A stretch of 64,000 bases of DNA from Lanius collurio. Lineage: Eukaryota; Chordata; Aves; Passeriformes; Laniidae. The notes below the pieces were generated by a model that made no database searches, was not told where the DNA came from, and saw nothing but the letters and a program-made list of their open reading frames with translations. The position numbers and the translations under genes are program-made. Location: the NCBI GenBank assembly GCA_020086605.1, contig JACBWW010000004.1, forward strand, positions 40,343,817-40,407,816, given 5' to 3'. This document shows, in pieces, positions 57,601-64,000 of this stretch; within the stretch, counting starts at the first letter, position 1, and each line of letters opens with the position of its first letter.

Positions 57601-59511
57601 GTGTGACTCAGTGCTCTGCTGCTTGACCTGCTCTGCAGCCACCCTCCAGCTGTGAGCAGAGCAGTCTGGCTGGCAGATAGCCCTTCTTGGAGCTGAATTC
57701 CAGTATGGTACCTTCCCTCTCCCACCCACCCCGTTTCTCCAATGTGAACATGTACCAAGGTCCCTCTGGTACCAAGGACAATGAGGTGGTGGCCTGTATG
57801 TGGCAGACAATACAGGCAGGCTCATGTATATCTCTTGGGGCTTGATGCCTCATTACAAGTTCCTCTGAGAGGAACATGCATGGCTGATTTCCCATTTGAG
57901 GGCTCCCTAATACAACATCATCCTGTCTCTTTTCTCACTCCCTTGTCTGCCTTCCTGCTGGCATCTTGGCCCCTGGGTGGGGGGAGACAGGGATTCAAAG
58001 GTGTTTCCTGCCTTCTGGACTCGCAACAAAAAGGGAAGGGAATCAAAGTACCCTGGATAGATGTTTTCTCTTCCCCAACAACTCCCTCAGTGCCACCTTT
58101 TGGACACTCTGTCTTGGCTCCAAATGCTGAAAAAGCATCTCCTTTTCCTTGGTTGGTGAGCAGGGTGTGCACCCTCAGCAGGGTAGCCTCCACCCTCCTG
58201 GCTCCAATGGTTCTTGACAGGGTTCCTGGGGATGTGAGTGGGCCAGCTGCCAAGGCTGTGGGTGAATGGTGCTGGTGGAGAGCTGGCAGTCACCGTGGGT
58301 GCTTGCTGTGCTCTCTGGCAGGAGTACAAGGCTGTGTTCTACGAGTGCAGTGCGATGACTGGCTACAACATCATGGAGCCCATGCTGCACATGGCCAGGT
58401 CAGTGAACAGGAATAGTCACCCTGGGATACTTCCCCAGCTGGAGGTGACTGGTGTGGGCTCTCCTGGGGAATGGGCCCAAGAAGAGGGGGATGTCAGAGA
58501 TGGACTTTCTGTCACGTCCCAAAAAAGATCTGACTCCCTTGACTTCAGGTCTTTGTCTTTTGTGCCTGTAGAGCACCAAGTGTAGACTGGATGTTTTTGC
58601 ACACGAAGCTTCACCTGGTAGAGCTGTCTGTTGCAAGATTAGGAATTTAATTTGAATATTTCATCACAAAACCCTTCCATACTCCCCCAGACTTTAAGTT
58701 GGTGTTTTCAGTTTGAAGTCTGCATGCAGCTCTAAGGGTTCTTTCTTCCCTATCTTAATAAGCATGGTACAGACTGAGCTATTTTAGTGGCAATAGTTTA
58801 AAAAGGAGATAAGATACTGTTCAGCTGAAAGAAGTTTGTGGTAAGATTTTTAGGTTTTTAAAAAATAGGTAATTTTGGGGAAAAAAAGGTATTTTAAATC
58901 TTGCATGAAAACTATAGTTTTGTTTCCTTTTATCCCTTCACCACCTCCTGCATCATGTCTGTTATAGCCACAGCAGGACTTAGCTGTTCATTAACTGGGA
59001 GGATTTACCTACCAGCTAGCTGAATCACATCTCTCATAGCACGTGCCTTCAGCATGCTTTATTACCACGCTGCTGCTCAAGATGGCCCAGACAGGTGGAG
59101 CAAACAACCCAGGATTCTGACATCAATGGGGGAGCTTGGGAATAAGGCACAGGCCACTCACACTGGTGCTCTGATTACTAAGTCATGGTTCCCCCTCTTG
59201 TACGTGTCCAGTTGCTTTCCCCATTCCCTGGAAATTCATGCTCATTCTCTGTGTGTTGTTCATTTAGCCCGACTTCCAGAGAACTCAAGTCTTTGGGCCT
59301 GTTACTTCTTGCAATCCTAAATGTAAATCCTAAATGGCTGGTGGAGGGCAAAAGGAAGAGGCAAATGCCTTGGAAGGAAGATCTCGGTAACCAGGTTGTG
59401 TTCTTGCTCTGTGCTGCTCTTTCCAGGTTGCTGACAGCACAAGAAGACAGGCAGAGGGAGAACGCCCTGCAGCTGGAGGATATCAGCAGGAGGAAAGGGT
59501 GCTGCATATAA
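33416..59511 (+). CDS. CRACR2B: CRACR2B (EFCAB4A), long form: EF-hands, coiled coil and Rab-type GTPase
   Basis: Seventeen coding exons join without a frame break into 708 residues (ATG 33449, TAA 59509). Order: EF-hand loops at about 58-69 and 92-103; coiled coil at about 166-381; variable linker 408-506; Rab-like GTPase 519-681 with P-loop GNSGVGKS (527-534), switch I ATIGIDY (551-557), WDTAGQER (574-581), NKLD (633-636) and ECSA (663-666); and a C-terminal KGCCI with two cysteines, expected to be geranylgeranylated. The start has a good Kozak context (A at -3, G at +4). The domain order and length match human CRACR2A (731 residues, Rab46), a calcium sensor and GTPase in CRAC-channel regulation and vesicle traffic. 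Position beside PNPLA2 points instead to its paralogue CRACR2B, whose human product is short and has no GTPase domain as far as I recall. EF1 has Lys at loop position 5 and Asp at 12; EF2 has Glu at 1 and Lys at 5, so calcium affinity may be altered. Confidence 0.93.
35104..35215 (+). CDS. CRACR2B: CRACR2B exon, EF-hand 2
   Basis: Bounded by TTTGCAG and GTAAGG; residues 72-108 plus one base. [20 protein letters not shown] and the following [13 protein letters not shown] match CRACR2A [33 protein letters not shown]. Loop positions 1 and 5 are Glu and Lys, so the site is not canonical. Confidence 0.95.
37380..37640. promoter_or_regulatory. Small CpG-rich patch inside CRACR2B intron, possible alternative promoter
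   Basis: About 17 CpGs lie within roughly 240 bases, in an intron that is otherwise CpG-poor. CRE-like GACGTCAG is near 37610 and an AP-1-like TGACTCAG lies just upstream near 37290. An ATG at 37663 reads in frame into the next coding exon without a stop. This suggests an internal promoter; no transcript evidence is available. Confidence 0.4.
37772..37943 (+). CDS. CRACR2B: CRACR2B exon, acidic segment after EF-hands
   Basis: Bounded by CTTCCACCAG and GTAAGT; residues 109-165. It encodes [20 protein letters not shown], then the acidic [32 protein letters not shown]. The last part matches CRACR2A EDEEAQFRMLMDRLGAQKVLED. Confidence 0.94.
39618..39685 (+). mobile_element. MIR-like SINE relic
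   Basis: CCACTTGAGCAAGTTTACAT followed by TTGTGCCTCGGTTTCCAAAC and GTGTAAAAAAAATAAGG follow the MIR core order (cacttgggcaagttacttaacctctctgtgcctcagtttcctcatctgtaaaatgg) nearly base for base. This is the clearest MIR-like match in the window. Confidence 0.6.
40120..40266 (+). CDS. CRACR2B: CRACR2B exon, start of coiled coil
   Basis: Bounded by TTGCTCCAG and GTAAGG; residues 166-214. [20 protein letters not shown] and [20 protein letters not shown] correspond to CRACR2A [39 protein letters not shown]. Confidence 0.95.
40563..40653 (+). CDS. CRACR2B: CRACR2B exon, coiled coil
   Basis: Bounded by TTTTGTAG and GTACCT; residues 215-245. It contains the block [16 protein letters not shown], which is nearly identical to CRACR2[17 protein letters not shown]. 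Confidence 0.95.
40783..40875 (+). CDS. CRACR2B: CRACR2B exon, coiled coil
   Basis: Bounded by CTCTGCAG and GTAATG; 31 codons, residues 246-276, charged heptad sequence ([20 protein letters not shown]) aligning with CRACR2A LEQKLLCKEQELEQLTQKQK. Confidence 0.94.
41690..42115 (+). mobile_element. Ancient CR1/L3-type LINE, ORF2 3' end and tail
   Basis: GTGTGGGCAGTTCTGGTCTCC opens the segment as in CR1-family ORF2 ends. The frame at 41792-41986 reads with the spacing of the conserved tail (a lost YEERLxxLGLxxL block, then [20 protein letters not shown] and a GHSMR remnant). A segment near 42070 (TTCAAAAATGAATTGGACGAAC) matches the usual 'ttcaaaaagaaattggacaaat' tail. The copy is strongly decayed and cannot be active. 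It may extend to about 42280. Confidence 0.7.
43798..43985 (+). CDS. CRACR2B: CRACR2B exon, coiled coil
   Basis: Bounded by CACTGCAG and GTGGGG; residues 277-338. [20 protein letters not shown] and [16 protein letters not shown] match CRACR2A [36 protein letters not shown]. This is the longest coiled-coil exon. Confidence 0.95.
44621..44692 (+). CDS. CRACR2B: CRACR2B exon, coiled coil
   Basis: Bounded by TTTTCTCAG and GTGAGA; residues 339-362. [20 protein letters not shown] matches CRACR2A EVYRVTESLQREKAGLLKQL. Confidence 0.94.
45113..45167 (+). CDS. CRACR2B: CRACR2B exon, end of coiled coil
   Basis: Bounded by TGGAGCAG and GTTAGT; residues 363-381. [19 protein letters not shown] matches CRACR2A RERNKHLRDERDICFQKNK. 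The donor has T at +3, which is weaker than usual. Confidence 0.9.
48462..48683. repeat. Direct intronic duplication, copy 1
   Basis: This 222-base block recurs at 49819-50040 without a gap and with two mismatches that I can see (A/G and T/C). Each copy contains two donor-like sites, GAG|GTAAGT and TAG|GTGAGT. The two copies flank the 49080-49159 exon. Confidence 0.95.
49080..49159 (+). CDS. CRACR2B: CRACR2B exon between the duplicated blocks
   Basis: The acceptor AACTTGCAG begins [20 protein letters not shown] and EDKPVKR, aligning with CRACR2A KKRSGSVIGKYVDSRGILR; residues 382-407. The donor is weak. Phase 2 is required by the next exon. CG|GTTAGA at 49160 fits the alignment best; GG|GTGTCT at 49169 also keeps frame and would add LDG. 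A stronger GTGAGT at 49191 is out of phase. Confidence 0.75.
49819..50040. repeat. Direct intronic duplication, copy 2
   Basis: This is the second copy of 48462-48683, offset exactly 1357 bases. It is followed at once by a further repeat of an internal piece (TAAATACTGGCTGTAGGAAG at 50041), so a partial third unit is joined to its end. Confidence 0.95.
51728..52022 (+). CDS. CRACR2B: CRACR2B exon, variable linker before GTPase domain
   Basis: Bounded by TTTAATACAG and GTGAGT; residues 408-506. This frame is open, while the phase 0 frame meets a stop at 51832. The linker is acidic and polar at first ([18 protein letters not shown]) and Pro-rich near its end ([12 protein letters not shown]). 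CRACR2A has a proline-rich linker here with little sequence conservation, so the exon rests on frame, splice sites and position. Confidence 0.85.
52123..53030. mobile_element. Candidate LTR-type repeat insertion
   Basis: The left part (about 52123-52265) is AT-rich with an ordered pattern (CTCCCTTCCCTCTGAATTAT, AATTAAGGGACTTTCAGGCA, then ACAGTTCTTTACTAAA) that I associate with passerine LTR elements. An abruptly GC- and CpG-rich body follows (52310-52640), then an AT-rich right part with CTATAAACC on the minus strand near 53015. Composition is unlike the flanks. I cannot fix the ends or find target-site duplications. Long open frames on both strands here are composition artefacts. Confidence 0.5.
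52410..52423 (+). promoter_or_regulatory. CTCF-like motif in GC-rich insertion
   Basis: TGCAGGGGGCGCTC matches the CTCF core (CAGGGGGCGC). A near match with one G fewer lies about 60 bases upstream (GGCAGGGGCGCTGG near 52353). Binding is not shown. Confidence 0.35.
53110..53251 (+). CDS. CRACR2B: CRACR2B exon, GTPase P-loop (G1) and switch I
   Basis: Bounded by CCCATTGTAG and GTAAGT; residues 507-553 plus one base. [20 protein letters not shown] carries the GxxxxGKS P-loop; [10 protein letters not shown] supplies the switch I threonine. It aligns with CRACR2A RLFKIVFVGNSAVGKTSFLRRF. Confidence 0.97.
53480..53561 (+). CDS. CRACR2B: CRACR2B exon, GTPase G3 (WDTAGQE)
   Basis: Bounded by CCCAACAG and GTAAGA; residues 554-580. 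[20 protein letters not shown] is followed by DTAGQE. The catalytic glutamine (Ras Gln61 position) is kept. Confidence 0.97.
55208..55285. repeat. G/T-rich low-complexity stretch
   Basis: Irregular GGTTT and GTTT units over about 75 bases, in the intron between two GTPase exons. It looks like simple-sequence DNA. Confidence 0.6.
55899..56013 (+). CDS. CRACR2B: CRACR2B exon, GTPase switch II to helix 3
   Basis: Bounded by GGGCTCAG and GTGAGA; residues 581-619. [20 protein letters not shown] and [18 protein letters not shown] are typical Rab sequence and match CRACR2A [22 protein letters not shown]. Confidence 0.97.
57493..57600 (+). CDS. CRACR2B: CRACR2B exon, GTPase G4 (NKLD)
   Basis: Bounded by TTTTGCAG and GTGTGA; residues 620-655. 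[20 protein letters not shown] carries the guanine-specificity motif NKxD. Confidence 0.96.
58322..58398 (+). CDS. CRACR2B: CRACR2B exon, GTPase G5 (ECSA)
   Basis: Bounded by CTGGCAG and GTCAGT; residues 656-680. [20 protein letters not shown] contains the SA motif, with Met where Lys is usual. Confidence 0.96.
59427..59511 (+). CDS. CRACR2B: CRACR2B last coding exon, prenylation motif and stop
   Basis: It follows TTTCCAG and ends at TAA 59509-59511; residues 681-708. [20 protein letters not shown] and RRKGCCI match CRACR2A [27 protein letters not shown]. The terminal double cysteine after basic residues is the form expected for Rab geranylgeranylation. Confidence 0.96.
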
Positions 59512-61560
59512 AGCACACTGATGTGCCAGCAAGAGACATGTGCCAATGCTGTATCATGAAGCTGGGGATTCCTGTCAAGCAAGCTGAATTTGATGGTATC
59601 AGCTCTCTAGAGACTTGGGGAAGTTGCAGCTTTTCCCAGTCTGTGAATTTTAAGGCATAAATCAGGCCAAAATGTGCATATTATCTGCACTGTTCTACTT
59701 CCTAACTCTGCATGCAGCCCTGGTCTCTGGAGGCCCCTGCTTCTTTGGTGGAATTTGGCTGGTCTTAGCTAGTAGCACAGACTGGGCCTTCTGTCTGGAG
59801 AGGTTGGTTCCCTGTAAAGGGACGAAGTCTTGTTCTTTCTGGCAAAGAAGTGGCCTAGCAGCAGTGAGCAGAGGACACAGTGGGTCTATATTAAATAGAA
59901 TTTCCATGTAAGAGATAAAGAAATTATTTGAAATTTGGGCTAACTCTAAGTAGTGATCCAGGTCCCAGAGAGTAGCATGTCCCTTTGGTTCTGCAACAGA
60001 AGTGCTCAGCTGAGAGCCCGCTGTGGTGAGCAAGAACACTTCCACCACTTCCTGCAAGATCTGGATCAGGCCCTGAATTTACTGCAGGATGTGGTTGGGC
60101 TTGTCAATATTGTAGTTAACAGATTCCATATGTGATTATAGTATGGACTGATAGGACGAGTCATCCCAATGGCTTTCATGGCTTTGTCACCCAAATGGAC
60201 ATTTTCACTGTCCTATTGTATGTTTACAGAACACAGAGCAGTTGCCCTGGGACCCACAGGCACTGGTATGTGCTGCTGATTCCTGGCCCATTGCAGTAGC
60301 TGTGCTATACAAACCAGGGGAGCCATAAAGAGCCTATTTTAAGGCTGAATGCTGCCTGTTTCCTCCCATTCTCTTATCCTTTCCTGAAGAATCTCCAGCA
60401 ACTGGGAACTGCTTCACCCGCAGTCCTGAAAGATCCCACCGCAGTGCTTTCAAATGCACCTGGGCTGGAAGCACAGGGCAGCTGCCTGTGTGAAATGTAC
60501 CTTTTTCTCTTGCAGTGACCTTGAGCAACAGCCTCACTTTGCTGGTGAAGGGCCTGAGAAAGAGCTGGACTGAACTGTTCCCATTGGGAAGGGGCCTTCT
60601 TGTCGCTAAGGGGTGGGGCAAAGCAGGGAGAGGAGAGGCACGGGCAGAAGTAGAAACTGTCCCTAGAAGTGCTCCTGTCGGCATAGCTGCCACTGTGCCT
60701 GGCCGTGGAGCTTCTGGGGTACGATGCTTTTGGGTTTGCAGCTCAGTGGCTCTCAAAGCCTTATACTAGGAACTAGGTGAGATTTTTTGATAGTTCCCTT
60801 TTCCCTTTTGTCTTCAAGGCTGTTTCTGTATGTGACTGACATTTTAGGCACAAGATGTGATACTGCAGCTGTGAAGCAGTCCCCCAGCCTTGCAGCATGG
60901 GGAAAGCCTGTACTTTTTTTCCGCTCTTGGGATAAGGCAGTCACTCTGAATGTCTGTTTATTGCACAAATTTCACTGGGAGTATCCCATGCCGTTAAAGT
61001 GCTCTGAGTCATTTACAGCCCATCAGTATTACAAAGAATTTCCATGGTCCCTCCTGGTGCCCTTCTGATAGGAAAGAGGAAGTTTTCCTGTGGAAGAGCA
61101 GGATTTCTGAGTAAAAGGAAGAGCTAAAAGTAGTAAGATCCTGCTCAGTCCTTACTGTTGGCTGGCTCTGACTCACACTGTTTAACTGCTCTAACACCTT
61201 CTAAAGAATGGGAATCAGAAAGCTACAAGAGGTCCAGAAGGAACCAGGGTAGCTGGTGTGGAACCTGGAGTAAGACCAATAATGCTGCCAGGGAACTGCT
61301 CATGTTTGCAAGAAGCGATGTTTGGGAAGGGAAATCCATGCTAAGGTGTTCTGAACACGCGCCTCCCACGCTCTGTACACAGCACACCTGAGACAAAGGC
61401 GTGAAACACAGCTGACATACAAGTACAGCCCAGTCTGTGTGTTACCTTTATCAGTGCTGTCATACTGCAATGGCAATGCATCAGGTTCTTTCAATGTACA
61501 ACCTTAAGTAGGTTTTCTTAGTGTGCAAATGGTACAGACAATAAAGAAATGCTGTCTTAG
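59512..61560 (+). other. CRACR2B: CRACR2B 3' UTR (probable)
   Basis: No further coding exon is seen. The first well-formed AATAAA after the stop is at 61540, followed by a GT-rich element at about 61562-61580, so the 3' UTR is about 2 kb if that site is used. Confidence 0.6.
61540..61545 (+). terminator. CRACR2B: Poly(A) signal of CRACR2B
   Basis: AATAAA is followed 20-40 bases later by TGGTTGTGTTGAG, a standard GT-rich downstream element. It is on the sense strand about 2 kb after the stop. Confidence 0.65.
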
Positions 61561-61579
61561 AAGTGGTTGTGTTGAGAGA

Positions 61580-63540
61580 TTTTTTCCAGGCGCTGCAGGA
61601 CATTCAGCCTCCCATCTTCAATCACTGATTGTAGTGTGACCTTCCCTTCTCACTGTTCAGGAAGTGGCCTGTCCCTCATGGTGGTACACAGGGGGTCTTA
61701 CAGGTAGGGAGAGAGTTGACCAGGACCCCATGTCTTGGAGGCAGCACAGGAGAAATTAATCTCCAGTCTTTTTTTGCCCCTTTCAAGCAGCCAGAGTCCA
61801 GCTATTTAGGGAAGGCAGAGCATGGGGAAGAAAAAGAGGCGGCACTTCCCCAGTGTCTGGGGTGGTAATGCTTTCAGAGAGAGCAGGTTCTCACCTTGTT
61901 ACCTATATTCATAACTAAATCTCTATTTCATTAATATCTCATGCATCATTTTCACTAGAGTTAGGAATTTGGTTGCTTTTAATCCTTGTGCCCTGGCATG
62001 GCTCCAGCTTGGATGTTCATGCTTAACAGAACTAATCACTCTGCAGTTTTGACCAAACAAATAATTACTCATTTCCCCTGCTATAAACTGATAGCACAAG
62101 TAGTTCATTGTAACAGATATTCTTTTTAAGCAGGAAGGGTGGATTTTTGTTTCAAGGATGACAAAATTGCACAGAATTTGAGCAGGCTGAGCTTGGAAAA
62201 CGATAAGCAGCAGGGTGGGGTTTATTACTGGCAGGTCTTTTGTTGTCTCTCAGCACAATAATTAAATGTCCTGTTGGAAGACCCAGACGCAGTCTAAAGG
62301 GGCATGCTGCTAGATTTTAAACCTGTCTGATATCAGACTTACACAGACCAGAATTTCAAAAAAATTCTTCATTTTACTACATCCCCCTTTATATCAGAAT
62401 CTCTCCTGCCTCTAAATGGAAGCTCTGGGAGCAGCCACCCTTTGTAAGTGACTGCTGGAAACTGCAGCATAAATGCAAATAATGGGATATCCTGAGGGGG
62501 CATGAGATGAGGGAGGATGCAAAATAAGACTGCCTGGGGGCTTATTCCTTCACCACATTGGCTCCAGCCTCTTAGTGAACAAGTGACTTTTTGCACATAA
62601 TCTATAAAGTATTTTGGAATCATATCACAAGAAAGTACTATTCTTATAGCCTGGGAAGCCTTATCCTGGCACATGCAACAGTGCAGCTGTGTACACAATC
62701 AGGTTGAAGGGAAAAGCAAAAAAACCAGCTGCTCTGATAAGCAGCCATGGTCCCACAAATCTCTGCAGGCCAACAAAGGGACCTCACTCTGCTTTGCTTT
62801 CTCTTGTCTCTTTCATGTTAATATGCTACGGGTAAAGCATAAGAGGATTAGGTTGACAGCATCTCTTTGAAAAGCCAAAACAAGGCTGAAAAGAGCATTA
62901 AGCCACAGTATTAAGTTTAAAGCTTTTCCACAGGACAAATGCAGGAATTGCAAAGGTGTGAGCTGCTGTTTTCCACTACCTTCTTTATTCCAGCAGCCTG
63001 AACTCCAAGGGACAGTTTCCATTTACACACAATCAATGAGTTCCTGCTATGGGGATCATGCAGTCACTCACACATTATTTTCTGTGCTGTCACCTTCTTC
63101 TGTTTGTGTCTTTTCATGATCTTTTTACTTGTTGATTGCTTAGACCATAAATATATATATTGACCAAGTATTTAATCTCCAGTTATAAATGTATCTCACA
63201 GCCCGTTATACATCGTCAAATGCTCTGTTTGGCAATCTCCCGCTCAGTGCCAGTAGACCCGCGGCCCTGCAGTTCAGAGCTTTGTTAGAAGGCACTCACT
63301 ACTTAGGAGGCTGTTGATGAGTCACACGGAAATTTCGGCTGTCGAGGCTACAATAACCCGGCTCCAGCCTCTCCAGCCTGCGAGGCATGTTTATGTACGT
63401 ATATGCGATGCTGCAAACACAAGTGTAGCTGTGTGCTACTTCTGAATATACTAGTCCACAGGAGACCTGACCAGGTAAAATCAGTCCGCTCAACGTAAAC
63501 AAGTATCTGCAGTAAGTATCTATTACTCCAGCAGTAAGCT
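61580..63540. other. Intergenic sequence, no gene seen
   Basis: There is no supported exon on either strand. A TATATATA run lies near 63151. The part from about 63190 to 63420 has more CpGs than its surroundings and an AP-1-like TGAGTCAC near 63317, so it could be a regulatory element. The expected next gene by human order (CD151) is not visible. Confidence 0.5.
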
Positions 63541-63554
63541 GAGGATGGGGAGTT

Positions 63555-64000
63555 GGGAGGGGTGCTGTGGTGTAGCTCGCCTTAACCTGCAGGCTCTCCC
63601 AGCCACAGGAAGAACTTGTGCCCGGTCATGCCCATTTGCTGACCCAAATCTGCCACGGTGGGAGGCTTGCATGCTTTCCTGATTGTGCATGAAATCCCTG
63701 TGAATCAGGGGGATGGGAAGCAGGAGAATTAGTTTGTCAAGAACAATGCATCCAGCTTGGTCAGCATACCAGAGCAGGAAGAAAAGATAAGATAAAACCA
63801 GGGGGAGTCTCAAACAGACATCCTGCAAATCTGGCTAAAACCAATCTCAAAGGCCAGGGGTACAAAAGAGCATGCGCAAGAGAGAAAGGGGAAAAGTTCG
63901 GAACGAGGAAGACCTCCTGACTTCATCAAAAAGACCCTCGGAGACCCCTACCAAAAAACACCAAACAACACTGCGCAAGCGCAACGCAGATGCAAATGAC
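63555..64000. mobile_element. Possible LTR-like sequence running off the window
   Basis: From about 63555 the sequence changes character. It has a GATAAGATAAAACC segment near 63785, then CATGCGCAAGAG, a purine-rich stretch, and CTGCGCAAGCGCAACGC at the edge. These CpG-rich CGCA repeats recall avian ERV LTRs. The end is outside the window, so this stays a guess. Confidence 0.25.

Noticed and set aside
59512..64000. Search for CD151 (tetraspanin) expected from human gene order
   Set aside because: No four-transmembrane or CCG-motif exon is present on either strand.

Overview
The window looks like a piece of a bird chromosome. It holds two multi-exon genes on the + strand with vertebrate GT-AG introns, a CR1 3'-end fragment of the avian kind, older CR1/L3 and MIR-like relics, and a CpG island. 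One inserted sequence at about 52.1-53.0 kb resembles LTR-type repeats I associate with songbirds, so a passerine is possible but not proven. The gene order PNPLA2 then CRACR2B is the one I recall from human 11p15.5, where CD151 follows; no CD151 exon is visible here.

Region by region: 1-3795 is intron. 3796-8087 carries the last six coding exons of PNPLA2 (adipose triglyceride lipase, ATGL), from the catalytic DGG motif to the stop; the exons with the oxyanion hole and GXSXG serine lie upstream of the window. 8088 to about 13300 is 3' UTR and intergenic sequence with several AATAAA signals. About 13590-14680 is a CpG island with a donor-terminated candidate non-coding first exon. A roughly 19 kb intron or intergenic stretch with relics of old retroposons follows. 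33416-59511 carries 17 coding exons that join without a frame break into a 708-residue protein: two EF-hands, a coiled coil, a linker, a complete Rab-type GTPase domain and a C-terminal double cysteine. This is CRACR2B (EFCAB4A) in a long, CRACR2A/Rab46-like form. 59512 to about 61560 is its 3' UTR. The rest is intergenic and ends in a possible LTR-like sequence.

The two genes are neighbours, not an operon. ATGL starts triglyceride breakdown at lipid droplets. CRACR2 proteins link calcium sensing to CRAC-channel regulation and Rab-type trafficking.

The most notable points are: the full Rab domain in the CRACR2B position (the human protein is short and lacks it, as I recall); a second CpG-rich patch in a CRACR2B intron that could drive an isoform without EF-hands; a 222-bp near-perfect intronic duplication flanking one exon; and a GC-rich insertion with a CTCF-like motif ending about 80 bp before the P-loop exon.
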